Below are positions 6,078 to 17,176 of a DNA stretch of 18,535 nt, piece after piece. The notes under the pieces are model-generated. The model was given only the letters and a program-made list of their open reading frames with translations. It was not told where the DNA came from and ran no database searches. The stretch comes from Chloroflexota bacterium. GTDB lineage: Bacteria; Chloroflexota; UBA6077. The DNA is taken from NCBI GenBank assembly GCA_021806765.1, contig JAJZQR010000088.1, positions 1-18,535 of the forward strand, in the 5' to 3' direction. How positions within the stretch are numbered: position 1 is the stretch's first letter; each line of letters starts with the position of its first letter. Both the position numbers and the translations under genes were made by a program.

Positions 6078-7265
6078 CTAAGCCTTGTCTTCTAGCGCCG
6101 CGACTCCGGGCAGGGTCCTGCCTTCGATCAACTCCAGGGATGCCCCACCACCCGTGGAGATGTGAGTCATCCGGTCCGCGTAACCCATCTGCTCCACTGC
6201 CGCGACGGAATCTCCGCCGCCCACCACCGTGATGGCCTTCGACCTGGCGAGGATGTCGGCGATGGCCTTGGTTCCCTCGGCGAACCGGGGCATCTCGAAC
6301 ACTCCCATGGGGCCGTTCCAGAAGATGGTGCGGGCTGGGGCCAGCAGGGATCGGAACTCCTCGACCGTCTTGGGACCGATATCCATGATTACCCATCCCG
6401 CGGGCACCTGATCCACCGGGACGACCCTGCTGGGGGCGTCGGCCTCGAATCGCTCGGCCACAACCACGTCCACCGGGAGACCAAGCTTAACGTTCTTGTC
6501 CTGGGCCTCCCGCATCAAGTCCCACGCTACCTGTAACTTGTCCTCCTCCAGGAGCGACTTGCCCACCTCAAGACCCTTGGCCTTGAGGAAGGTGTTGGCC
6601 ATCCCGCCACCGATGATCAGCAGATCCACCTTGGTGAGCAGGTTCTGGAGGACCTTGATCTTGGTGGAGACCTTGGCCCCGCCGATGACGGCCGCTAGCG
6701 GCCTCTGGGGGTTCTCCAGGATCCCGCCCAGGGCTTCCAACTCCTTCTGCATCAGGAAGCCTGCCACGGCCGGCAGGTAATGAGCCACTCCCTCGGTAGA
6801 GGCATGTGCCCGATGGGCGGTGCCGAAGGCATCATTGACATAAATCTCGCCCAGGGCCGCCAGCTGTTTGGCGAACTCTGGATCGTTGGCCTCCTCCTCC
6901 GGATGGAAGCGGAGGTTCTCCAGCAGCAGCACTTCGCCCGGTTGGAGGTCCCGGACCATCTTCTCCACCTCGGGGCCTACGCAGTCGGGGGCTGTCTTGA
7001 CCGGTTGGCCCAGGAGCCTTTCGAGTTCCCGGGCCACCGGAGCCATCCGCAGGGACTCCACCACCTTGCCATCGGGTCGCCCCAGGTGGGACATCAGAAC
7101 CACCTTGGCGTTGTGCTCCAGCAGGTAGCGGATGGTGGGTAGGGCCGCCTCGATGCGGGTGGCGTCGGTAACGTGCCCCTGTTTGTCCAAGGGCACGTTG
7201 AAGTCCACTCGGACCAGTACCGTCTTGCCCGCCACGTCCACGTCGCGAACGGTTCTCTTATCCAT
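6078..7265 (-). CDS. pgk: Phosphoglycerate kinase
   Basis: Transfers the acyl phosphate of 1,3-bisphosphoglycerate to ADP, an ATP-forming step of glycolysis. The 395 residues are typical for a bacterial enzyme. Visible motifs are RVDFNVPL (residues 19-26), SHLGRPDG (59-66), the [12 protein letters not shown] segment, [12 protein letters not shown] for nucleotide binding, the [10 protein letters not shown] hinge motif and [12 protein letters not shown] near the C-terminus. It starts four bases after the gap stop codon, so its ribosome binding site lies within the end of gap and the two are almost certainly cotranslated. gpmI follows 20 bases later. Confidence 0.97.
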   Translation of the reverse strand: MDKRTVRDVDVAGKTVLVRVDFNVPLDKQGHVTDATRIEAALPTIRYLLEHNAKVVLMSHLGRPDGKVVESLRMAPVARELERLLGQPVKTAPDCVGPEVEKMVRDLQPGEVLLLENLRFHPEEEANDPEFAKQLAALGEIYVNDAFGTAHRAHASTEGVAHYLPAVAGFLMQKELEALGGILENPQRPLAAVIGGAKVSTKIKVLQNLLTKVDLLIIGGGMANTFLKAKGLEVGKSLLEEDKLQVAWDLMREAQDKNVKLGLPVDVVVAERFEADAPSRVVPVDQVPAGWVIMDIGPKTVEEFRSLLAPARTIFWNGPMGVFEMPRFAEGTKAIADILARSKAITVVGGGDSVAAVEQMGYADRMTHISTGGGASLELIEGRTLPGVAALEDKA

Positions 7266-7269
7266 GGTG

Positions 7270-8370
<1,101 letters not shown>

Positions 8371-8398
8371 TCAACCTCTAGGATCCAAGGAATACTTA

Positions 8399-8422
8399 AG
8401 GGGCGACCATCCAGTCGCCCCT
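8399..8422 (-). terminator. Probable terminator after eno
   Basis: A perfect 9-bp stem (AGGGGCGAC at 8399-8407 with GTCGCCCCT at 8414-8422) has a 6-base loop. Read on the minus strand it starts 13 bases after the eno stop and is followed by TTAAGTATTCC, a modest U-rich tail. This fits a weak or partial intrinsic terminator attenuating read-through from eno into gap. Confidence 0.6.
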
Positions 8423-8434
8423 GCAAGTTCTGGA

Positions 8435-10811
<2,377 letters not shown>

Positions 10812-10830
10812 CGTCAGTATCCTCCCTTTC

Positions 10831-10950
10831 GAGACTTTGGGTCTCATTTGATTCTGTTGCTGCGCCTGCCCAGGCGTTGGGGGACGAGATACGCCAAGAG
10901 AAGGGGCCAAATCAACCGTCGTCAACGACCAACGAGTCTCTCTGGCCCCT
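10831..10950 (-). promoter_or_regulatory. Structured leader before the DRTGG-eno genes
   Basis: In this 208-base gap the minus strand carries, in transcription order, an 8-bp stem (10943-10950 with 10902-10909, GGGGCCA type), an inner GTCG/CGAC hairpin (10918-10929), the palindrome CGCCTG-CC-CAGGCG (10863-10876), and a small GAGAC/GTCTC hairpin (10831-10845) just before the ribosome binding site. The first stem is followed by TTCTCTTGG, so it may terminate the upstream synthetase gene. A TTGATT, 18-base spacer, TATCTC match is only a weak promoter candidate. Confidence 0.35.
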
Positions 10951-11019
10951 CCTGTAGGTTACCGCTTACTCGCACGGTCCGGAATCGAGGTGGTCGACTT
11001 CAGCAACCTCTGGTATGGT

Positions 11020-13179
11020 CTAGCTCATCGGCGCCAGGGTCAGTCGGGCGTCGAGAGCTATCGCACCCTGACCTTCGGGCATCAGAACCAGCGGGTTGAT
11101 GTCCAGTTCCAGGATCTCGGGGAAGTCGGTAACCAGCTGCGAGACTCTCATCAGGCAGTCCTTGGCTGCCTCCAGATCTGCCCGCGGCTCGCCTCGAGCG
11201 CCCAGCAGCAGTTGATAGGATCGAATCTCGCTCATCATGTTGCGAGCGGATCGCTCGTTGATGGGGGCGACCCGGAAGCTTACATCCTTGAGCACCTCGA
11301 CGTAGATGCCCCCCAGACCGAACATCAGCAGGGGGCCGAACTGGGGATCCCGGTTCACCCCGATGATTACTTCTCGACCCTTGGGGACCATCTCAGCGAT
11401 GTTGACGCCCCAGATGTCGGCGTCGGGCATCCGGCTCCGTACCCTCGTGATCATCGTATGGAAGCTGTGCTGCACCTCTTCCACGCTCTCGAGGCCCACC
11501 ATCACGCCCCCAACGTCCGATTTGTGCAGGATGTCGGGGGAGGCGATCTTCATGACCACGGGGAAGCCGACCTTGGCGGCCAGCCTGCCGGCCTCGGCCG
11601 CGGACCGGGCGAGATCACCCTTGGGGATGCGGATGCCGTAGGCCTCCAGGACGGAGCGGCCTTCTACCTCTCCCAGGGTGAGGCGGCCTTCCTTGCGGAA
11701 CCTGGTGAACAGGTTGGAGACGGCGGCCTTGTTGGCCTCGAAGGTAGGGATGGTCAGTTCCGGAGAGTCGAGCCATCGTCGATAGCGAACCATGGCCGCC
11801 AGGGCTTCCATGGCGCGCTCGGGGAAGGGGTAGTTGGGGATGGCGTTGGCCGATAGGATGCTCACCCCTTCTCTCACCTCGGCGGCACCCATAAAGGAGG
11901 CGAGGACCGGCTTGTCGTATCGCCGGGCCACCTCCGCGATCGCCCTGGCCGTCTCGGTGGCGTCGGTCATCACCTGGGGCGTGAGCAACACCAGCACCGC
12001 ATGGACGCGGGGGTCCTGAAGGACCAGTTCGGTGGCGGTGGCGTAGCGGTCGGCCAGCGCGTCGCCCAGGACGTCCACCGGGTTGTTGGCGCTGGCCTGG
12101 GGCGGCAGGGCCGACTGCAACTTCTCGGTGGTCTCCGGCGACAGGCTCGCGATCTTCATCCCCAGCCTTTCGGCGGCGTCGCTGGCCATGATGCCCGGGC
12201 CGCCTGCGTTGGTCACTACGGCGACCTGGTTGCCCGTGGGCACCGGCTGGTTGGCGAAGGCGAAGGCGTAGTCGAACAGTTCCTGGACCGAGGTGGCGCG
12301 GATAACGCCGCACTGGGCGAAGGCCGCCTTGTAGGCAGCGTCGGAGCCCGCCAGGGTTCCGGTGTGGGAGGAGACGGCTCGCTGCCCCGCGGCCGTCGTT
12401 CCGGACTTGATCACCAGCACCGGCTTCCTCTTTGTCACCTTCTTGGCCGTCTGGATGAAGCGCGGTCCGTCGCTGATTCCCTCCAGGTAACCCAGGATTA
12501 CTCTGGTGTTCTGATCGTCCGCCCAGGCTTCCAGCAGGTCGATCTCGTCCACGTCGGCCTTGTTGCCCAGACTCACCATGCTGGAGAAGCCGAACTCCTC
12601 ACCGAGGGACCAGTCGAGAATGGCCGACATCAGGGCGCCGGACTGGGACATGAAGGCCGTGCGACCCTGCTTCGGCATCACGGCGGCGAAGGTGGCGTTC
12701 AGGGGGGCGAAGGTGTCGACGACGCCCAGGACGTTGGGGCCGATGATCCTCATGCCGTAGCGGGCGCCGGTGTCCGCTACCTCCCGCTCCATCTTGCGGC
12801 CCTCGGGGCCCACTTCGCGGAAGCCGGCGCTGATGACGATAATCCCGCGGACACCCTTGCGGCCGCACTCATCGACGATCTGCGCCACGAAGCGAGCCGG
12901 GGTGGTGACCACCGCCAGGTCCACATCCTCGGGGACGTCCAGCACCGTCGGATATGCCTTTAGTCCGGCGACCTCGGGGGCCTTGGGATTGATGGGGAAC
13001 ACCGGGCCCCTGTAGCCTGCGGTGAGGATGTTGTTGAGGACACTGCCACCAAGTCCTTTGGGGTCCCGGGTGGCGCCGACCACGGCCACGGATTTTGGCT
13101 TAAAGAATACGTCCAGCACTTTCTCCCCTAACGGTTTGCTGAAAACGATGAAGTCTGGCCTGGAAATTGTCTCCGTCAC
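11020..13179 (-). CDS. Fused acetate/acyl-CoA ligase (ADP-forming)
   Basis: A 719-residue single-chain enzyme with alpha and beta parts of the NDP-forming acyl-CoA synthetase family. It would convert acetyl-CoA (or another acyl-CoA), ADP and phosphate to the acid, CoA and ATP. The alpha part has a CoA-binding Rossmann start (SVAVVGATRDPKGLGG, residues 30-45), MSQSGA (178-183) and phosphohistidine His272 in SSHTGTLAGSD. The beta part, from about residue 500, is an ATP-grasp domain with HKSDVGGV (552-559), GLGGIYVEVLKDV and ELDINPL. GTG 13177-13179 is the chosen start: AAGGAGG lies at 13192-13198, and the extra 22 residues from an upstream TTG look non-coding. Substrate cannot be told from sequence. 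Linkage to glycolytic genes favours acetate production, whereas lactate, propionate or protein-acetylating relatives are alternatives. Confidence 0.9.
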   Translation of the reverse strand: MTETISRPDFIVFSKPLGEKVLDVFFKPKSVAVVGATRDPKGLGGSVLNNILTAGYRGPVFPINPKAPEVAGLKAYPTVLDVPEDVDLAVVTTPARFVAQIVDECGRKGVRGIIVISAGFREVGPEGRKMEREVADTGARYGMRIIGPNVLGVVDTFAPLNATFAAVMPKQGRTAFMSQSGALMSAILDWSLGEEFGFSSMVSLGNKADVDEIDLLEAWADDQNTRVILGYLEGISDGPRFIQTAKKVTKRKPVLVIKSGTTAAGQRAVSSHTGTLAGSDAAYKAAFAQCGVIRATSVQELFDYAFAFANQPVPTGNQVAVVTNAGGPGIMASDAAERLGMKIASLSPETTEKLQSALPPQASANNPVDVLGDALADRYATATELVLQDPRVHAVLVLLTPQVMTDATETARAIAEVARRYDKPVLASFMGAAEVREGVSILSANAIPNYPFPERAMEALAAMVRYRRWLDSPELTIPTFEANKAAVSNLFTRFRKEGRLTLGEVEGRSVLEAYGIRIPKGDLARSAAEAGRLAAKVGFPVVMKIASPDILHKSDVGGVMVGLESVEEVQHSFHTMITRVRSRMPDADIWGVNIAEMVPKGREVIIGVNRDPQFGPLLMFGLGGIYVEVLKDVSFRVAPINERSARNMMSEIRSYQLLLGARGEPRADLEAAKDCLMRVSQLVTDFPEILELDINPLVLMPEGQGAIALDARLTLAPMS

Positions 13180-13248
13180 GGCTTCCCTCTGCCTCCTTGC
13201 AGCTGTCAACTTCGTTGGACATCTATCATGGCCCGCAGCGGCCAAGAA

Positions 13249-13266
13249 TCGAGCGACATCGCTCGA
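13249..13266. promoter_or_regulatory. Palindrome upstream of the acyl-CoA ligase gene
   Basis: The arms TCGAGCGA and TCGCTCGA form a perfect 8-bp inverted repeat around CA. It sits 70 bases upstream of the ligase GTG, in a 191-base gap with no supported gene. The size and symmetry suit a dimeric repressor site, but a single copy is weak evidence and no clear -35/-10 pair overlaps it. Confidence 0.3.
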
Positions 13267-13370
13267 GGTTCCACTTCATCGGGTTCGAAGAGCCCCAACA
13301 ACCTGGTACAGGAGCGAGCAAGAACTAGACCATAGGCCCTCCATGTGTTAGAAGAATAGCACGCCCTTCA

Positions 13371-14717
13371 TTAGCTTCTCAACCGCTTCTCTGCCGGTCG
13401 AGGTTTCACTATCAGGGTAAGGCCCTGGGCTTCTACGATCTCTACCAACTCCCCCTCGGCTACCTTTCCTGTCTCGCTGATGGCCTTCCACAACTCGCCG
13501 TGGAGGAACACCATCCCCGCTGGATCGAGCACGGTCTTCGCCTTCCCCACCTGTCCCACCAGACCCTCGTGGCCGGTGGTGGGTGGCCGTCGCCGGGACC
13601 TGACGATGGCGCTGATGATGAAAGCGAAGAAGGCTGTCAGCCCCAGGGTCACCGCCGTGATGGCGGAGGTCGAGATGGCCAGGAAAGGTGCGTTGCGGGT
13701 GTTGATCAGCATCAACGATCCCAGTACGAAGGAGATCGTCCCGCCCGCCGTCAGGATGCCGTGGGTGGGGGCGAAGATGTCCGCCGCGAACAGGAGGAAG
13801 GCGAAGCCGATCAACAGGAGCCCTGCCATGTTTACGGGCAGCGTCCCCAGGCCAAAAAGGGCGAAGAGGAGGCAGATCCCCCCAACCACGCCCGGCAGGA
13901 TGGCGCCCGGGTTGGAGAGTTCGAAGATCAACCCCATGGTGCCCAGGCTGAGCAAGATGTAGGCGATGGTGGGATCGCTGATGGCGTGGAGCAGACTCTC
14001 GAAAGGCGTCATCTCGATCCGCTGGAGGGGCAGACCTCTCGTCTTCAGGGCCACCTTTCCGGAGGCCAGCTGCACCTCGCGCCCGTCTACCTTGTCCAAC
14101 AGGGAAGGCAGATCGTCGGCCACCAGATCGATCACCTTGAGGTTCAGGGCCTCTTGAGCGGTGACGTTGACGCTCTCTCGCACGGCATTCTCCGCCCAAT
14201 CGGCGTTGCGTCCCCGGGACTGGGCGATCCCTCTGATGTAGGCCACGGCGTCGTTGGTTACCTTCTGCTGCATGGTGTCGGACATCTGCTGCTCCCCCCC
14301 ATTGTCCCCCATGGCGACGGGGTGGGCAGAGCCGATGTTGGTGTTGGGGGCCATGGCGGCGATGTGGGCGGAGTAGGTGATGTAGACGCCGGCGGAGCCC
14401 GCGCGAGCACCCGGAGGAGAGACGTAGACGATGACCGGTACCTTGGAAGCCATGATCCGCTGGATGATGGCACGCATGGAGGTGTCCAGGCCGCCGGGGG
14501 TATCCATCTCTATCACTATGGCCGCTGCCCCGTCCTCCTCGGCCTGCCCGATGGCTCGTTCCACGTAGCCAGCCATCGCCGGGTTGATGATACCCCGCAG
14601 TGGCACGACGGCGACGTGATCGCCCTGGGCCGAGGAAGGGATGGGGGTGGCAAGGGCCATCACCAGGAGGAAAGTAGCCTGTAGAGCTATCCAGATCCTG
14701 AGTCTCGAAGGCAGCAT
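13371..14717 (-). CDS. NfeD-family membrane serine protease
   Basis: A 448-residue full-length NfeD protein. Residues 1-31 are a signal peptide ending in SSAQG. The ClpP-like protease domain (about 35-230) includes MDTPGGLDTSM (71-81), the nucleophile Ser108 in GARAGSAGVYI and a likely Lys152 general base in QQKVTNDAVAYIRG, the Ser-Lys dyad described for PH1510-type proteases. Five transmembrane segments follow at about 250-372, then a soluble OB-fold NfeD domain (383-440). In related systems it cleaves the hydrophobic end of stomatin-type SPFH proteins. No SPFH gene is adjacent here. ATG 14715-14717 has a near-perfect AAAGGAGGT at 14724-14732, six bases away. The next gene downstream, the acyl-CoA ligase, is 191 bases off. 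Confidence 0.93.
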   Translation of the reverse strand: MLPSRLRIWIALQATFLLVMALATPIPSSAQGDHVAVVPLRGIINPAMAGYVERAIGQAEEDGAAAIVIEMDTPGGLDTSMRAIIQRIMASKVPVIVYVSPPGARAGSAGVYITYSAHIAAMAPNTNIGSAHPVAMGDNGGEQQMSDTMQQKVTNDAVAYIRGIAQSRGRNADWAENAVRESVNVTAQEALNLKVIDLVADDLPSLLDKVDGREVQLASGKVALKTRGLPLQRIEMTPFESLLHAISDPTIAYILLSLGTMGLIFELSNPGAILPGVVGGICLLFALFGLGTLPVNMAGLLLIGFAFLLFAADIFAPTHGILTAGGTISFVLGSLMLINTRNAPFLAISTSAITAVTLGLTAFFAFIISAIVRSRRRPPTTGHEGLVGQVGKAKTVLDPAGMVFLHGELWKAISETGKVAEGELVEIVEAQGLTLIVKPRPAEKRLRS

Positions 14718-14740
14718 CTCGCCACCTCCTTTCAGGGTCT

Positions 14741-14769
14741 ATCATAGCAAGAAAGCGGTCGGCAGTCAG
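14741..14769 (-). promoter_or_regulatory. Candidate promoter of the NfeD gene
   Basis: On the minus strand an extended -10, TGCTATGAT (14749-14741), lies 17 bases below a partial -35, CTGACT (14769-14764, four of six consensus bases). The predicted start near 14734 would give a short leader just reaching the ribosome binding site. This is pattern matching only. The region also resembles a CTGAAAGCTGACTGC-type intergenic repeat, which may create the match by chance. Confidence 0.3.
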
Positions 14770-14790
14770 CTTTCAGTCATATGTCGGCTT

Positions 14791-15405
14791 CTACCGTACG
14801 CCGACCAGATAGATCACCTCGAAGGCCTCGTAGACGGCGGCTACGGCTAGCACGAGCACTACCAAGCGGTAGGTCGTGAGGGTGCTGCGCAGCCCCGCCA
14901 GATAGCCCGTCAGGAAGCCGCGGTCCTCCTGGCGCAGTCCATCGAAGGCCGACACCCACAGGACGTGGACCGCGAACATGGCCAGAATGTAGCCCTGGCC
15001 CTCCAGCAGCAGGGTGAGGGAGTGGGGGATCATGGCCCGGGCCAGCTCCGGGGTGGTGGGAGCCAGGGCAACCCCCCAGATCAGGGCACGATAGAGGCCA
15101 ATCACCACCCCGACGAAGGGTATTAGCAGGGAAGGAACCGTTATGGTGGCAAAGGAGCCGAGCAGGGTGTTGACCAGGAAGGTCACCAGGGCCGCTTCCA
15201 GGACGTTCTTGCTCAGGTAGGCGTCTCTGGCGATGCTCAGGGGTGGGGCTGCGAACCCTTCCAGGATCGCTCGGGTCAAGGCGGCCTGCGCTTCCGGATG
15301 GGAGAAGGCGTAAAGGGTACCCAGGCCGACCAGGCCATAGAAGGCTCCATTCAGAAGGAGATAGGTCCTCTGGTGCCGTCGTATCAGCTTCAGGGCGAGC
15401 TGCAT
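14791..15405 (-). CDS. SpoIIM-like integral membrane protein
   Basis: A 204-residue polytopic membrane protein with four or five hydrophobic helices, at about 15-33, 70-88, 91-115, 130-155 and 180-200. The pattern FLVNTLLGSFATI...PFVGVVIGLYRAL followed by IPHSLTLLLEGQGY (residues 126-139) resembles the SpoIIM/DUF95 family, whose members have N-x(n)-G helices and a P-H segment before an acidic residue. No sporulation gene is nearby, and many non-sporulating bacteria and archaea carry such proteins, so a sporulation role should not be assumed. ATG 15403-15405 has AGGAGGA at 15411-15417, five bases upstream. It overlaps the end of the HAD gene by 16 bases, indicating coupled translation. Confidence 0.55.
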   Translation of the reverse strand: MQLALKLIRRHQRTYLLLNGAFYGLVGLGTLYAFSHPEAQAALTRAILEGFAAPPLSIARDAYLSKNVLEAALVTFLVNTLLGSFATITVPSLLIPFVGVVIGLYRALIWGVALAPTTPELARAMIPHSLTLLLEGQGYILAMFAVHVLWVSAFDGLRQEDRGFLTGYLAGLRSTLTTYRLVVLVLAVAAVYEAFEVIYLVGVR

Positions 15406-16154
15406 AGGTCTCCTCCTGGTTCCGGATGAATTGGAGGAGGAATGAGCCGCTCCAACTCCCGGAGGTCGCGAATCTTGACATCGTAGCGGGTGCTGAACCC
15501 GTAGTCCTTGCTCTGACCGTCCTGCTCGAGGAGGACGCTGAAGATCCCCATCTGATGAGCAGCGTCCAGTTCGCCGAATCCACCGTCGGCCACGAACATG
15601 GTCTCGGCAAGCGTTACCCCCAGCCGGCGGCAAGCCAGTTCGAAGATGGCCGGCTCGGGCTTCAGAAGACCCACCTCGTGGGAAAGCATCAGTTCGTCGA
15701 ACAGCTGGTCGAGCCCCAGGTGGGTGATGGGAATAGCCGCGCCGTCGGAGACGTTACTGAGGAGCCCAAGCCGGTATCCCGCCGCTCTTAGCCGCTTCAG
15801 CGTGGGAACCGTGCCGGGATAGAGGTGAACGGACCGCTCCAGGCGGCGACGTTCGATGGCCACCAGTTCGGCAACGAGATCCGGGGTGGGCTCCACTCCC
15901 AGGGTCGAGGCTGTGGCAGCCAGGTGATCGGCCAGTTGGCCTCCCTTGCCTCGCATTCGATCGTCCACCGATCGCAGCCATACCCGGAGGAACTCTTCCA
16001 GAGGTACTCCCAATCTGCCGGCCAGTTGCTCCCGTCCCTCGTTGGACTGTTCCACATCCAACCAGATCAGGGTGTCGTACAGGTCGAACAGCAGGGCCCG
16101 AATCCTCCTGTTGCTCCCGTCTCTGGCCTCTTCGGCGGGGTGCGGACCTATCAC
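15390..16154 (-). CDS. HAD-superfamily hydrolase
   Basis: A 254-residue protein with a Rossmannoid HAD core and an alpha-helical cap (about residues 35-110). Motif I is LLFDLYDTL: Asp24 is the nucleophile, but the usual second Asp, two residues on, is Tyr26. Motif II is LLSNVSDG (Ser133), motif III is Lys165 in LKPEPAIF, and motif IV is VADGGFGELDAA (Asp190, Asp197). Phosphatases normally have Asp at +2, while haloacid dehalogenase-type members have Tyr there, so the substrate class is uncertain. The start is GTG 16152-16154, with GGAGG at 16165-16169. The 3' end overlaps the SpoIIM-like gene by 16 bases. Confidence 0.85.
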   Translation of the reverse strand: MIGPHPAEEARDGSNRRIRALLFDLYDTLIWLDVEQSNEGREQLAGRLGVPLEEFLRVWLRSVDDRMRGKGGQLADHLAATASTLGVEPTPDLVAELVAIERRRLERSVHLYPGTVPTLKRLRAAGYRLGLLSNVSDGAAIPITHLGLDQLFDELMLSHEVGLLKPEPAIFELACRRLGVTLAETMFVADGGFGELDAAHQMGIFSVLLEQDGQSKDYGFSTRYDVKIRDLRELERLIPPPIHPEPGGDLCSSP

Positions 16155-16190
16155 CAGGGCTTGGCCTCCAGTAGCTGTTTCAGTGCCGAT

Positions 16191-16219
16191 AGCACCCTCT
16201 GCATTTCGACGAGGGTGCT
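16191..16219 (-). terminator. Hairpin between the rhodanese and HAD genes
   Basis: A perfect 9-bp stem, AGCACCCTC (16191-16199) and GAGGGTGCT (16211-16219), encloses an 11-base loop. On the minus strand it begins at the last base of the rhodanese stop codon. No U-run follows, so it may protect the 3' end or attenuate transcription rather than act as a full intrinsic terminator. Confidence 0.45.
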
Positions 16220-17031
16220 TACCTCTCCACCGGCAGTTCCGGCCTGCTGCTCCACTCAGCCCAGGAGCCGTCGTACAGCCGGACCCGGGGGTAGCTCAGC
16301 AGCCGCAGGACGAAGTAGCTGTGGGAAGCCCGATGTGCCGTGCGGCAGTAGACGATGACCTCCTTGTCCGGAGTGACGCCGGCCGACTGGTACAGCTCCA
16401 GAAGCTCGTGGCGGGTCTTGAGCCGCTTGTGGTCGCCGGTCTCCAGGTGGCTTGACCATTCAACGTTGACCGCGCCGGGGATGTGCCCGGTCGACCCGGT
16501 CTGCTCTGCCTGCTGTCCGGCATACTCCTGCGGGGTCCGGGCGTCGACCAGCACTACGCCGGGACCCCCGAGGGCTGCCCGGACCTGATCCAGGGTTGCG
16601 ACCCTCGACGTCTGAAGCGTTGCCCTGTAGGGGACGGCCTCCACTGCTGGCGCGTTGCCCACCAGGGTTCGGTTCTCGGCCAGCCACAGGGCGGTGGTGC
16701 CGTGGAGCAGGTGGGCCCTCTCGTGCCCATAGTGCTCCAGGGTCCAGTAGAGGCGAGCCGCGTCCAGGCCTCCGACGTCGTCGTAGGCCACCACCGTGGA
16801 GTCGTTGGACACGCCGAGCCGTCCCAGCAGTTCCTCGAACTCCCGCGGGCCGATGGCCATGCCCGGGATGCCGTTTATCGTGGTCCTCAAGAGACTCATG
16901 GGCGCGTTGACGGCGTTCTTCAGGTGCCCCTTATCGTACTCTTCCTTGGCCCGGAGATCGACTATTCGCACTGTCGGGTCGTCCAGCCGTTCGGCCAGCC
17001 ACGACCCCTCGACTAATGGTCCCTGTATCAC
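16219..17031 (-). CDS. Tandem rhodanese-domain sulfurtransferase
   Basis: A 270-residue thiosulfate/3-mercaptopyruvate sulfurtransferase-type protein with two rhodanese domains. The N-terminal domain (about residues 1-125) has VRIVDLRAKEEYDKGHLKNAVN but no active Cys. The C-terminal domain (about 140-270) has VVLVDARTPQEY, GHIPGAVNVEW and the active-site loop CRTAHRA with Cys229, which would carry the persulfide. The loop differs from the CRxGxR of classical thiosulfate enzymes, so the donor is uncertain. GTG 17029-17031 is chosen because AAAGG sits eight bases upstream (17040-17044) and the domain starts there. An ATG at 17100 would add 23 unusual residues with no ribosome binding site. It is the first gene of the minus-strand block, divergent from the SDR gene. 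Confidence 0.88.
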   Translation of the reverse strand: MIQGPLVEGSWLAERLDDPTVRIVDLRAKEEYDKGHLKNAVNAPMSLLRTTINGIPGMAIGPREFEELLGRLGVSNDSTVVAYDDVGGLDAARLYWTLEHYGHERAHLLHGTTALWLAENRTLVGNAPAVEAVPYRATLQTSRVATLDQVRAALGGPGVVLVDARTPQEYAGQQAEQTGSTGHIPGAVNVEWSSHLETGDHKRLKTRHELLELYQSAGVTPDKEVIVYCRTAHRASHSYFVLRLLSYPRVRLYDGSWAEWSSRPELPVER

Positions 17032-17176
17032 TAATCTAACCTTTCGTCTGGTATGGCAGCATTGCGCTTGGATGCCATCCAGGTGCATGATGTAGGCCAT
17101 CTGCGCCGGCGCCCGTCTCGGGGCGGGCCCGCTGCTAGTGCGGCGGCGTCTTCAATAGATGGAGGAGTGATTGTAA
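17032..17176. promoter_or_regulatory. Divergent intergenic region, rhodanese and SDR genes
   Basis: Both flanking genes start outward from this 145-base gap, so it should hold their promoters. The SDR ribosome binding site GGAGGAG (17161-17167) and the rhodanese AAAGG (17040-17044) are clear. I see no strong -35/-10 pair on either strand, and the centre is very GC-rich (around 17100-17148). Confidence 0.4.

Noticed and set aside
6058..6396. N-terminal extension of GpmI by 113 residues
   Set aside because: The extension reads the end of pgk in another frame; the standard GpmI N-terminus starts at ATG 6055-6057.
13180..13370. Short minus-strand frame of about 22 codons (MEGLW...) as a leader peptide
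   Set aside because: It has no run of a single regulatory codon, no clear ribosome binding site and no terminator/antiterminator pair.
13500..14684. Plus-strand open frame of 394 codons opposite the NfeD gene
   Set aside because: It mirrors NfeD, has a low-complexity Gly/Asp/His composition, no ribosome binding site and no motif.
17032..17100. Longer rhodanese start at the ATG near 17100
   Set aside because: No ribosome binding site precedes it and the added 23 residues are not rhodanese-like; GTG 17029-17031 has AAAGG at good spacing.
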